The notes beneath the pieces are model-generated. The model worked only from the letters and a program-made list of their open reading frames with translations, searched no databases and was not told the DNA's origin. Source: Capronia americana (lineage: Eukaryota; Ascomycota; Eurotiomycetes; Chaetothyriales; Herpotrichiellaceae). Taken from it: a stretch of 64,000 nucleotides of DNA. Position numbers and translations under genes: made by a program. The first letter of the stretch is position 1. Each line of letters starts with the position of its first letter. The stretch is from contig JADWQD010000004.1 in NCBI GenBank assembly GCA_016110215.1, positions 1,860,001-1,924,000 of the forward strand, given 5' to 3'. Positions 40,622-52,149 of the stretch are shown one piece after another.

Positions 40622-41645
40622 TTTGATGATGGGGTGCAGAAATACTGATACCGAGAGCGACAGCGATGTTGGTACTGATGCTGATACTGATACCGAATAC
40701 CAAACCTGTGTATCGAGTACCCCGTGTAAGATGTCGGACTTCAACCACGATCAAGTAACCGTGTGTATTTTCTGGCCGTAAGTTGACGCGTCGTCAGCTC
40801 AGTATTACTCCTCAGCTCAGGTCAGGTCTCTAGGATAACAGTGAAGTGTCTCTTTTAACCTCAATCAAGTATCACCCGCCGTCGCAATTAATTCCGTCTC
40901 GGAGGAAACTCAAATATCGAGCGAACGACGATCTCGATGTGCAACTCCCCTCCCAAGAAAGCCATGACTTCGCACCCTCAGTTGCCTGCCGCCGCTCACT
41001 GTCGTCTAACAATGAGGGGGTTCCTGGGGGCGTCCAGTTCGCGCTTGGCCTCTCGGCAAACGCGGGACCCCACAACCGACCTGATTGTACGAGTTACGGG
41101 GGACGAGTACGACTGAACTGAAGTACGCGGGGCGTCACGGGGCTTGGAGAAGCATTGAGTTCGGGGCGAGAAAGTGGGCGGCTGGGTGGGTGAATCCCGG
41201 GCGTGGGTGGACCGCCTCACCGCCTAGAGGCTCTGGGCGTCTAGACTACGATTCCTTACCGTGTGTTGAACTGCGCTGGGCAGCATGGCAGCATGGGGCC
41301 TTTCCCGTCCATTCCATCCTATCCCAGTCGATTCGTCAAGTCGGTGCTCAGTTGACTTGACTGGCGCGCGAAATTATGCGCGACTTCCCAATGGCCTGTT
41401 GTCCTACGCCTCCGCTACGACGAACCGATGGGGCAATTCCCTGCACCAGTCCCTCCGATATCAACGACCATCAACCTCATACCTCGTACCTTTATGAACT
41501 CACGCACTCACTTGTACCTCACTGTGTGATAGAACATTGACACTGTTGTCCGAGAGACCATCCACTATCGATTCACGGTTCCCGTTCCACCACCGGTAGT
41601 AATCATCCCAAGCACAACCGAAAGCAATCAAAAGACACCACAACC
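40622..41645. promoter_or_regulatory. Divergent intergenic region dehydrogenase / FAD monooxygenase
   Basis: This 1.0-kb region holds both promoters. It has CTGATACTGATACC repeats near 40640-40695 in the probable 5' UTR of the dehydrogenase. No gene is seen. Confidence 0.4.
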
Positions 41646-43433
41646 ATGGGGTCCCTGGCGCCGGAGTCGCCCATGAAAGGTAAGAAGGGACGCAGAAGAA
41701 TCCCATTCCAAAAATAAATCCAGGTGCCGTCCATCCTAACTCACAGACAGTCATCATCGTGGGCGCCGGGCTGGGAGGCTGCGCCACCGCGCTGGCCATG
41801 CACCACGCCGGCTTCGAGGTCGTCGTGTTCGAAAAGGTGCGCGAGTTCCAGCGCCTGGGCGACTCGTTGGGCCTGGGCGAGAACGCGTTCAAACTGCTCG
41901 ATCGGTGGTCGCCCTTCTTGCGCGACCGGCTGATCGAGATCGGGAACAAATCCGAGTTGATGCAGATCCGGCGGTGGCACGACGGCAAACTGCTCGCCCA
42001 GCAGCCCTTGATGGATATGGCCGGCTATATCGGCCATAGGGGCGACTATCACAAGGGCTTCTTGCAGGCCGTGGCCGAGAAGGGCATCCCCGTCCACATG
42101 GGCACCGAGGTACGTGTGTGTGGAATTTGTAGATGGCTATGCGGGTTCTAGAGGCACCCGACCAACGCCGTCTACTGCCTCTGCCTCACTGACGCCCAAT
42201 CCGTTTTGTATCTATAGGTAATCGACTACGACGACAAAACTCCGTCAGTCACGCTGAAGGACGGAACACGACATACCGCGGACGTGGTCGTCGCAGTGGA
42301 CGGTAAGCTGAACCCTTTTCCCCGTGAGAGAGCACGTGTTTCTTCTCGCATCGACTCGCTCACATGTTTCGAGCATCATAGGCATCAAATCCCGCGCGCG
42401 TGAACTCGTCCTCGGGTTCGACGACCAGCCCAAATCGTCGGGCTACGCGTGTTTCCGGGCCTTCTTCGACGGCGCCAAGCTCCAGGGCGACCCGCTGACG
42501 GAGGAGTTCGTGGCGCGCGAGTGCGTCAACATCTGGATCGGCAAGGACATGCACTGCGTGCAGAACACGCTGCGCGGCGGGGCCGAGTTCAACTGGATCA
42601 TCACGCACAAGGACACGGCCGACGTGCGCGAGTCGTGGTCCCAGCCGGGCGACATGGACGAGGTGCGCCGCCTGGTCGAGACGCTGGACCCGCGCATCGC
42701 CACCGCCATCCGCATGACCGACGAGTGTCTCGACTGGAAGATCTGCTACCGCGACCCCATCCCCACGTGGGTCAGCCCCAACCACAAGGTCGTCCTGGTC
42801 GGCGATTGCTGCCACCCGCATCTGCCCACGAGTGCCCAGGGCGCGAGCCAGGCCACCGAGAGTGCCGCCGTGCTGGCCCAGTGTTTGTTACTCGCCGGCA
42901 AGGAGAACGTGGCTTTAGCGGTGAGCGAGCGTTGCGTTGCGTTGTATTGCCATGTCTTGCATTGCTTTTCTTTGCTTTACACTGCCCCGCCTTTTGCCCT
43001 GCCATACATTCTTCTCTCCTGACAGAGCTCATCTCCCGAACTAATACAATCCCCCATTTTTTAGACAAGAGTATACGAGAAGATCCGGTTCCCCCGCGTC
43101 CGCCGCGCCCAGACCAACGGCGAAGACCTCCGCGACAGATGGCACAGCGCCCTCGACCGGATAGGCGAGGGCGGCGAGATCGACCCGGACAGTCTACTGA
43201 TCAAGGTGAGTGAGTTGGTCTGCCTGGCACGCGCCGCCGTGTAGTGACGGAGACGTCCTTTCCTTTCCTGTCCTGTCCTGTCCTGTCCTTTGCATTGACG
43301 GTGTTTCCGACCAAACCAGAACGCAGTCTTGTACGAATATGATGCCGAGGCCGATACGAGGAAGCGGTGGCCCGAGATGTCGGCGCTGGTGGGCGAGGAG
43401 TTGAGGACGGGCAAGATTACGCCGTTGTGTTGA
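41646..43433 (+). CDS. FAD-dependent monooxygenase, salicylate-hydroxylase-like
   Basis: Six exons (41646-41679, 41751-42109, 42218-42302, 42382-42920, 43065-43205, 43320-43433) encode about 423 residues. It is a group A flavoprotein hydroxylase. The FAD GxGxxG motif is G16-A-G-L-G-G21, the DG motif is V-A-V-D159-G160-I-K-S-R, and the GD motif is V-V-L-V-G300-D301-C-C-H-P-H. All exon joins preserve these motifs. The second exon begins right at the FAD-binding strand after an 11-codon first exon. Such enzymes hydroxylate aromatic acids such as salicylate or 4-hydroxybenzoate; the substrate is not deducible. It is convergent with a vanillyl-alcohol-oxidase-type gene 246 nt away, suggesting a shared aromatic route. 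Confidence 0.9.
43260..43292 (+). repeat. TCCTG pentamer repeat in monooxygenase intron 5
   Basis: CCTTT/CCTGT pyrimidine-rich pentamers repeat within the last intron of the FAD monooxygenase gene. Confidence 0.7.
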
Positions 43434-43679
43434 TACCCTGGCACGTCTGGTTTTGGGTTGAATTGAGGACGGTGGTTGGTGAGGATGATTGAATTATTAA
43501 ATATCGAGTATGAATATTGCATATTGAATTTCAGTCTCGAGCATTACTCTCGCCACCGTGAATGCATGCGATTGCTCTATCCTTGTCTCTACGCCAGCAC
43601 TGCCATTTGGAGCAACGAGTTGGCCTTCGTGTATTATATGCCCCCCTGGTTCCACCACCGCCTATTGCACGCTTCGAGC

Positions 43680-45611
43680 TTACAGCTTCGAGCTCAGACT
43701 CGGACTTACTCCATCTTTCAACAAATTCCTCTTGTCGCCCTCTAGTATCTCCCATCCCTTGCCCCGGTATTGCTTGCCCCAGATACCGTTTCTACCTGGC
43801 GCCAGGATACTGTTCGGGTCGAGAGTGTCCTTGATACTCTCGTTGAACTTCCTCAGTGCGCCGTTGTTCCAGCTGTACGATTCGGCCACCTGGTCGGCGA
43901 AGAGCAGATGCGTACGGTATTCGCCGTAGCCTTCTTTGGCAGCCGCCGAGATCATCTCGCGCATTAGACCCGTCGCTCTCCTCTTGGCGTCGGCGTCTGC
44001 ACGGTCATACACGATGTTGGCGATGTAATGCATCTCTCGACCGGCGACGCACATGGTGGGGAACACGTCGAAGCCCCATTTCGCATGAAGCTTGCTGATT
44101 GTGCTGTGGATGATGCTGGCGTCTTTGCCCTTGGTGGGTGAGATCGGGGAGAAGAACAGATGAGCGGCGTTCGGCTGCCAGTTCAGCCAATCCAGCTCCT
44201 TCAGCGCAGGCACCCCACTGCACACCTGGACTCGAGAATGCAGATAGTGATCGGCCGGAACATCTTTCGGGAGGAGGAATTTGCTCCCCTTGACCTTGCC
44301 GAACTCGGCCCTGATCAACTTCAGTTGGGCGTCGATCGAAGCGGCGTCGCCGTACTGGGTGCCGTAGAAGACCCAGGAAACGTCGCCGCAGGGCAGCTGG
44401 GAAGCCTTCTCCCTGATAACGTCGCGTGGCATCTGGCCCTTGCCACCGTACCAGAACGATCGAGGCTTGCCTGTCACGGCCAGTTCTTGAATGACATGCC
44501 TGAGTTGGGGGATGTTGCCCAGTATCCTTTTCTGTGCCAGTGGCCGGATGATCTCCACGATTTGCTCAAAATCTTCTTCGCGCGGAAAGGTGATCATGTA
44601 TGACTGGTGCCCGGTCTCGGGCATCAACCAGAAGCCCATCTTGGTGATGATACCGTAATTGCTTTGGCTGAAAATACCGTCGATATAGGGGCCATAAGCT
44701 GCCTGGAAGGACTGCCATGTCGGATTGTCGGCGCCATCTTTGCCTGGCATTGCTCCCATACCGGTGCGCAGCAACTCGCCCGTTGGGAGTACCAACTCCA
44801 TGCCGCAGTGGTTGGCGAAGTGATCACCGTAGGGCGTATACCTGCTTTCGGTCAGAAGAGCTTCTCAGCATTAGAATAGATTTTCTTACCCAACACCACG
44901 GTCAATGGCGTTGCCGAGCACCGAACCACCACCGAGATCAGGGCAATCGATCCATAGTGGGAACCCGCGTCTCTGAATTTCCTCATACAACGCAAAATAC
45001 GAGACACCCGGCTCAACGATGCATGACGCGTTATCAGCATCGATGTTCAAAATCTTGTTCATTCGGCGACCAAGATCAATGATGACCGAGCCAGGAACGC
45101 GAGGTGCTGCGCCTCCATAGCCGATGTTACGGCCCATTGAGACAGGGTAAACGGGGACTTTGTGCTTGTTCGCCCATCTTACCACCGTTTGAACTTCGGC
45201 TGTGCTGGATGGGTAGACGACGGCACTACATATCAACTCCTCCTGGTCGGCAATGTGGTATGCGTCATGAGTATTCCTGTATGATCAATGTTAGAACCGA
45301 GAGACACTGGAGATCGAGAAAACCCACGGGTGCTCCATGTACCAGCCATCCACAAGCGGCTTGTCGTTCAGCTCGACATTGCCTTCTCCAAGAGCGCCTT
45401 TGAGCTCGGCCACAGCTTGGTCGAAGCTTTCCTTCGACACTCCAGGAGGCAGAGCGGTCCTTCTCCGGGGCAGACTGTCTGGCACTGTTTTTTGAGAGTA
45501 CAGCCTTGCCTTGGCATCGACTGCCTCTTGTGACAGCCTTGTCGGCACGCCGCTGTATCTCGTCTGGAGGTCCGGGATGGGACCCTGAGAGGCCGAGGCT
45601 GAGCTCGACAT
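43680..45611 (-). CDS. Vanillyl-alcohol oxidase family flavoprotein
   Basis: Three exons, 45611-45328, 45276-44890 and 44841-43680, with introns of 51 and 48 nt encode about 610 residues. The PCMH-type FAD domain has P-V-S-M-G143-R-N-I-G-Y-G-G150 and P-D-L-G-G-G-S-V-L-G-N-A. Then come GVGYTPYGDHFANHCGMEL, the GPYIDGIFSQSNYGI segment and FAD-oxidase C-terminal domain. E-Y-R-T-H near the C terminus probably supplies the phenolate-binding Tyr-Arg pair known in Penicillium vanillyl-alcohol oxidase. The chain ends with LAPGRNGIW. The family oxidises para-alkylphenols and 4-hydroxybenzyl alcohols, giving 4-hydroxybenzaldehydes and hydrogen peroxide; a peroxisomal location is common. The C terminus is S-K-L, a canonical PTS1 signal. 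About 50 residues longer than the Penicillium enzyme. Confidence 0.93.
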
Positions 45612-46613
45612 GATTCCAAACCGTCTTGTGATTCGCGGATCAAAGAAAGGCAGGCTTTGTCGGGACGTCCAGGATAATTGCACAAACCCCGATGATAATG
45701 CTGGTCACTGAAAGGTGCTGGGCTGCAGCAAAATACTTGAACCGGCAAGCGTGTCCGCCCCACGATCCGAGAAGGCTGCTTGAAATATCAGTCAGCCATG
45801 GCCACGACCGAACGCCCCGCAAACACCCCCTCATTTCCCTATTCCGGGAGCCGTCAGCGAGGGGTTCGAGAGTCCACATGGTAGGATGTGGAGGGTGGGT
45901 ATTCTCCCCGCCGCTTATTGTAGACGCGATATAAACGCTTGCTCGAATCGCACGGAGCAATTGGCAGGGCTAGAGTATGCCGCGCAGCCACTTGAGATGA
46001 GCGTCGCTTGGCCGCGGTGGCAATTCCGACAAGCTGGATGCAAACGTGAACTGCCGTGCTTCTCATTCCCAGCCTCGGGCCATTATCCGAACCGACTCGA
46101 GGCGGCTCTTCGGGTTCCAACTGTGCGGAGGAGTCGTGAGTTAACTCCCCCAAGAAATTAGGCGTACGTTTGAAGCATTTATTGTGCTAGCACACGCCGC
46201 GAAGCCAGCAACACCAAAAGCACTCACCACCCCTGAAAGAGTCCGATCGTGTTGTGGTGGTCACGACTTCCACGTCCCCACGAGGCTTTCAGACCGTACA
46301 GCGAGAAGTGTTGAATCACCTCGCCGACACGGTATTGCCGTATTGACAGCATGGCCTCAATAAGCGTCGGTGAAACGGAACCCTGGCTGCCGGGTATCTT
46401 GTCACAGAGGGCGCAAGAGGGTGTTGGGATGAGCTAGCACGCCCGAATCGGCGGGGCACCGGGATGCTTGCGGTTCGATTCCATGCCGAAATATCTGGAT
46501 GCTCCTCTGGTCACCTGCCAAGTGTTCTCTTTGGTGCTTGTGACTTTGACCCATGGTTATGAGTGCAGCGTAGACGATACTCAAACGAAGTAGGTTGAGC
46601 GTGCCCTTTCGCG
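45612..46613. other. Intergenic region upstream of the VAO-type gene
   Basis: This 1.0-kb region is the promoter of the oxidase and the 3' flank of the zinc-finger regulator. No gene is seen. A tRNA-like GGTTCGATTCC near 46470 was examined and rejected. Confidence 0.45.
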
Positions 46614-49007
46614 TTACCTTGAGAGGATCTTCCTCAGGTGCGCACCTTGGCTGTCACAATCCGCCTCCAAAGGCATGAAGTCCAGGATGGGACTGGCTCC
46701 TCTCCCGCCTCGACTATTCAAGCTGGATTCGCTCATTCCGTCCTCGTCGACTCCCGTCTCTCTCTTCATACCCACATATGATGTGTGCGGAGGTACCACG
46801 CCGTTCGTGGTCCCAGCGGTGCTGGGCGCCCGCTTCTTGTATTCGAACTTCATCACAATCATCCTCACAAGCGTCCAGTAACTGTCGGCAGAAGTCTCGA
46901 AGCCCATCTCGCTCACAGTCGAACGGGGCAGCTTGGCGCGGACGTCGTCCCATAGCGTTTTCCAGTTTGTTAGCGCCGTCTTCATTGGCTCGTACACAAG
47001 ATGCGGTTCTGGTGTCAGCGACGTCGGCGAGATCCGATTAAGCGGGTTTCCGAAGAGATGTTGCCAGCAATGTGTAAAAAGAACTGGAGCGTAGTCAGCG
47101 CCCCGCTTGCACGATCCGGGCAGAGCTCCAATGCACGTACCGTGAATGAGATAAAGCATGTCCCAGCTACACAGGGTCTCATGCTGATATGCTGCCTTCA
47201 GCTCATTAGGCTGGACAAAAAGTTTCTGAAAAGCATCAATCAACTTCATCCGCGGGCGAGGGAACGCGGATCGCTGCATTATCTCGGCGTAACTCGTTAG
47301 CTGGAAAGACCCAGCATGGCAGGGCAGCTGCAGATCCACTTCGCAATAATTAACGCGTGGAGGGACGTTGTTGAATATACCCATAGCCGAGTCGAGCGCA
47401 AGCATGACATTCATGGTCCTGTGGCCGGTTAGTATGGGAAAAGACGTCAAGTAGAAGGTACTCACCGAATGCGACATTCATCCCGCACCCAGCGCTGAAA
47501 AGCCATCTCGTCGGTCATTGCAAGAACACTTGCATGTTGCGCGGTGGGGAGGCCGAAATACCGAGCCATCTGGCATTATTTAGAGCGGGACGGTCGGGGG
47601 GACCGCTTTACTTACGTTGAGAACCGTACAAAATCGCTGTCTTCTAGCTCTTCTGCGGCCTGCCAAGTTTCCAGAGAAGTACTGGACGACCACAAATAGG
47701 TAGGCTCCCTGGAAGGTCTGAAAGTGATAGTTGACGGCTTCCTCGTCCGCCGTCTGCAGGTATCCCATTGTTGGAAAGTATTCGTCCCTCATAGCCGGGA
47801 GCGAAAAGATGTAACGTTCGATTAGGTCCAGCAGGCTCTTCATCCAAGCAACCTTCCCCGGGTCCGAATACATGGCTCCGAGCGCGACGCATGCTAGCAC
47901 GAGCGCATCCGGTGCAAGTGTCGGTTGAAATGTTGGCTGATGGATTATCGGACAATGCCTGTGGTAGTTGTTAAAGAAGGAATTCAGACAGTAGTCTATT
48001 TCCACGTGTGTGAGGAGCTCAATGTTAGGAGCCAAGAGTGGCAGTTGTGCGTTCTCCGGATTTTCGGCCGCAAAGTCGTTCACTGTGTTCAGCAATGTTT
48101 GCCTGATCTCGTAGGCTCGAGTCTCGAGCATCATTGCGGAGGGCGGAACAATTATAGGCCCACCGGATAGCTGTGAAATGTCATGCACCAGCGGATATGA
48201 ACCGAATGTCAAGCTTTCGAAACCCCCAAAGAAAGAATCGAAATTGACCCCTTCGAAGTCCGGCAGAGGTGCACCGGCAAATACGTCGTTCTGCTCGTAA
48301 TCCTCACTCCAGTGTGAAGCTTCAGAGGAATCTTCAGCTTCAATGACGGTGGCATCCTCCTCGTCGCCCCCGGTACCGGAAGGTGAGTCACGAATGGGGA
48401 ATCGGGGAACCAAATCGTCGCCATCCGGGGCGTTGAGCAGATGATGAATTGGGATTGCATCCCGGCTTTTAGGCCTTGGTCCTTCTTGAATCGTTTGCGG
48501 ACTGGAAGCTTCGTAGAGTTAGCAGAAGTACGGAAGTGATGGCGAACGCGACTTACATCGAACGCACTCCTTGCCCAACTCCTGACAGCGGGTACAGGGC
48601 GTTTCTTGGTCACATTTTGTCCTCAGCTTGACACATGACAGACACGAAGATCGCTTGCGGCCTTTACTCTGGCCCTCGGGTACAGGGGCGCCTCCGCGTT
48701 CCTTGCAGCGAAACTGATGCGCCCGAAGAACGTCACTTGCGTCACGTCAGCAGCTGTGTGCACCTCGGGTTCGGGGCCTTAGTACCTTCGCTTGAAGCAC
48801 TTGGAGCAAAAATTGCAGGTGAAGGGTCTTTGTGCGACATCTGGAAGCCGAGTTAGAAGATGGACTCGCTGAAGACAGGACTTGGGACCACCGACGTTGC
48901 TGCTGATGGCGAAGCATATGGGCCTTTCGCACGAAAGACTTGGTACATGACGGGCACTGAAACCGGTCCTGCCATTGACGGGCCTGGTCCATTACGGCGA
49001 CTGTCAT
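46614..49007 (-). CDS. Transcription factor with C2H2, C2HC and Zn2Cys6 fingers plus fungal_trans domain
   Basis: Six exons (49007-48896, 48840-48786, 48735-48557, 48508-47616, 47569-47466, 47418-46614) encode about 715 residues. Finger 1 is C18-C21-H34-H38; its last His codon is built across intron 1. Finger 2 is C46-C49-H62-C66, completed across intron 2. A Zn2Cys6 cluster follows: C87, C90, C97, C103, C106, C113. An acidic linker leads to a fungal_trans domain (PF04082-like) with VEIDYCLNSFFNNYHRHCPIIHQPTF and the Y-F-S-G-N-L-A-G-R-R-R-A-R-R region. Intron 1 uses a weak GTCGGT donor. Combined C2H2/C6 regulators are a known fungal subgroup. Its position upstream of the VAO-type gene on the same strand makes that gene a candidate target. 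Confidence 0.88.
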
Positions 49008-50184
49008 TGGCAAGTCGTGTGCGATTCACCCTCAGTCAAAGCGAGATGATGAACCAATGGGCACCCTGATCGCCGCGAATGTCGTTATAGTATGTCGGCT
49101 GCAGGCATCAACATGGCAGTGCTTGTCCTTGTATCATGACAGGGCAACTAGGTCTAATCTCCAGGGTATTCCGAGGCCATATCATGAGAAAGCCATCGTT
49201 GGGCCAAGCGTGTGTATGCTGGAGAGCTGGGACCTGGCGGCACGAGGTTCGCAAAACTGTCCAATGCAGAGTTCGGATCTGGCTGGGTGGTTTTCGTCAG
49301 CGGGATAGGCGACGCTCGGACCAGGACACATGCAGCAGCTTCTCGCACGCTTAGACAACACATCAAAGGCTCTGGGAAGATCAAGAGCCGTGGGGCAGGC
49401 AGAGGTGAAGAAGAGGATGGGCAGCGGATCCACCACGCATCGAGACGGTCTGCAGAAGGAGTTCCAGGACGAATAGCGGTCTAACCGGTCGTGTCAGTGG
49501 TGACTTCAGCAAGGTCTCTGGAGCGGGGTGAACACGAGACCCAGCGCTGTGGTGTGGATGGTGGAGGTGGAGAGGACGACGAGGAGCCTGCGCTACAAGT
49601 AAATTCTTTGGAAAGGCAATTCTTTTTGTGGGCGCAGGCGCAGGTGGTGCGTCGGTGCCACTGGCCACTGGAGCGCTCGCTTCGGCCACGCCCCGCTAAG
49701 CTGCTTCAAGCCTAAACTCCCCCATAACTTGCTCCTCGGGTGGAGCGACCGTCGCCTAAATCCAGACCTGGGCATGATTTCAGCAGGCGGCTTGACGTGC
49801 CTGGCCATCCGCCTTGGCGGCCACCCTCCGCATCGTTGGCTCAGTGCAGCGTCACAGTTCGGCGACGCGAAGCTAGAGCTTCAATTACGTCTGTGCGTAA
49901 TGATCTGGACAAATGCCTTGGAGGGCTCGCGCTGTGCACTCAGCTGTGAGCTGCGGCGGGTATGAATTGCACATGGAAAAGGAGCTAGTACTCCGTACGG
50001 CTACCGAGAACATGGCCCAACGATCCGAAGATTCGCTGGGGGCTTATTTAGGGCGATCTGGCAATCTCCGGGCGCCCATGATCTCGGTTGAATCTACGGA
50101 GTACGGGGTATCAAAATGGTCACGGAGGATCTCGATTCTCGATGGAATCGTCATGGGCAGATCTGCTGAGCAGTCGCTTGGCAC
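49008..50184. other. Intergenic region of 1.2 kb
   Basis: Upstream of the zinc-finger regulator and 3' of the cytochrome-b2-type gene. Several Pro/Ala-rich frames exist but without ATG or motif. No supported gene. Confidence 0.4.
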
Positions 50185-51711
50185 TCACAACTTGACGAGG
50201 CCAGTGACCTCTTTCTCCAGCCGCTGCGTGTTCACCATCTCTGGAACGATCTCCGAGACCTTGGTTGCTCCAGCCAAGGCCATATTGGTCTCAAGCTCTT
50301 TCCGCAGAATCTGCACCATTCTCCTGAAGCCAGCCTCGCCGTAGTCGGCCGTCAGGCTGTACAGAAATGGCCTCCCCAACCCCACGGCACGGGCACCTAG
50401 AGCGAGAGCCTTCAACACATCGGTCCCGCGACGGAATCCGCCATCTACGAAGATCTCCATTCGACTATTGATCAGGTGTGGCGCATACCGTCGGATCTCG
50501 AGGAGTGTAATCATTGGTGCTTGTGCCCTAGTTACTTGAGTTAGGGCGCCTTCCCACCGACAGCCCACGAACACTTACGTGTCTTGGGAACGACCGCCAT
50601 GGTTCGACAGGACGATGCCTTCGACTCCATGGTCATAGGCCAGTACAGCATCTTCCACGCTCTGGATTCCTTTGAGCACAAGAGGCAGTTTCGTTCTTTG
50701 CCGGATCCATGCGATGTGATCCCAGGTCAAGTGCGGATTGAGAAGACCAGAGGAGGCAACTTTGGCAACACCAGGCTTGACTTCCTCTGCAACAACGACC
50801 TGGTCATCTTCATCCACCCTGGCCTTTAGTCGATCGTCTTGCTCACGGTTCCCCAGAACTGGTGAGTCAACTGTCAACCAGATGGCGCTGACCCCAAGTC
50901 TCTCAACCCGGCGTATCAGAGCCTCTGCCTTCTGGTGATCTCTGTTGAGGTACAGCTGGAAGAAGACAGGCTGGTCCTTGCTGACTCGGGCGCCGATGAT
51001 ACTTTCGATCGACATGCTGGGACTCGTAGGTATGACCTGTATCATGCCCTCCTTTCCCGCACCGCGAGCGAAGGCGCACTCTGCATCCGGATGTGCATAC
51101 TTGGCTAGGCCCGAGGGTGAGACATAGACTGGCAGGCTGGTGGGCTTGCCCAGAATGGTGGTCCTGGCGTCCACCGAGCCAATATCACGAAGGACGCGCG
51201 CACGTAGCGTCAGCTTGCGGAATGTCCGAGCTGCTTCGTGCTTGCTGTACTCGTCATCCGCAGCGGAAGAGTAGTACGCCCATCCTGTCGGACTGAGATA
51301 TCGCTTTGCAACCTTTTCAAAGTCATTGACACTCAACATGGACCTCAACGGCGGAAATCGAGTTTTTGGTCTTTGTTGCCGCTTGTCTCTCTCCGCTGTT
51401 TTCGATGTTGGGATGGTGCTCGCGTCAACGGTGCCCCGAAACGCCGTAGATGGCAGTGTCTCCGCTATCAGATCTGGGCTGTGCACACTCTCGTATTCAG
51501 CCGTCGCGTCTTGCCCTGCACTTTTCAAAATGATCCGTGCTCCGCCCGGATGGTCGTCGAGAAATCCTGCGAGGGTCGTGTTACGAACGTAAGTAGGACC
51601 GCAACACTGGAGGTACGTACCCGTGACATCGTAGACCTTGCCGTGGATGGCGATCCAGCATGACTTTCTGTCGTTGTGTTTCGCGACTTCAGCACCGTTC
51701 AATCTGTTCAT
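50185..51711 (-). CDS. Cytochrome b5 / FMN alpha-hydroxyacid dehydrogenase (cytochrome b2 type)
   Basis: Three exons, 51711-51621, 51566-50579 and 50527-50185, with introns of 54 and 51 nt encode about 473 residues. An N-terminal cytochrome b5 domain has heme ligands H36 (FLDDHPGG) and H59 (YESVHSPD). It is followed by the FMN barrel: LPVYVSPSGLAKYAHPDAE, FFQLYLNRD, WLTVDSPVLGNRE, LPLVLKGI, the catalytic SNHGGRSQD, and VDGGFRRGTDVLKALALGA. This is the flavocytochrome b2 layout (L-lactate or related alpha-hydroxyacid to 2-oxoacid). The protein starts directly at the b5 domain with no mitochondrial presequence, unlike yeast Cyb2, so a cytosolic location is likely. Divergent from a 2-oxoacid reductase-type gene. 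Confidence 0.93.
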
Positions 51712-52149
51712 CCTGGAGACGGACTGTATCTAGGCGCGTCATTGTTTCTGACTGCTGCTGTTCCACGACAATGGTACTATTTAGGGCTTGACCTACCATC
51801 GGAGAGTCCGCCGTGTCACTCTTTAGCTCAGCCCTGAACCGAGCATTGCGGGCCGTGGGATGGTGATGATCGGAAACCCTCCGATAATGCGGAGTAGCCT
51901 GGGCAGATAAGTAGAACCCCCACGAAACCATGAGGAGCCGTTCGTCTATCACAAAAGCTAACTCGTGTCCGTTGTCTCCGAAGGGCGTCAGTCTCGGCGT
52001 TGCTTTCAAGCGAGTTCTGCTGCATTGGGATAATTATACCTTCATCAGAAGCCAGCATTTTCGCGGAGCTCTTCACGACGTTCGCACAAGCAAGGATCAC
52101 CCGCGTAAAGCACTCAAGTCCAGAGCAAAGAAATCTCAACCGCTACAAG
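51712..52149. promoter_or_regulatory. Divergent promoter region hydroxyacid dehydrogenase / ketopantoate reductase-like
   Basis: This compact 438-nt region is shared by two outward-reading genes that act on 2-hydroxy/2-oxo acids. No specific motif is recognised. Confidence 0.4.

Noticed and set aside
46440..46500. tRNA-like GGTTCGATTCC box
   Set aside because: Flanking bases do not form a T stem, and no matching acceptor stem or A box is found.
49381..49689. Pro/Ala-rich minus-strand frame upstream of the zinc-finger regulator
   Set aside because: It begins at GTG, is low complexity, has no motif and no convincing splice partner.
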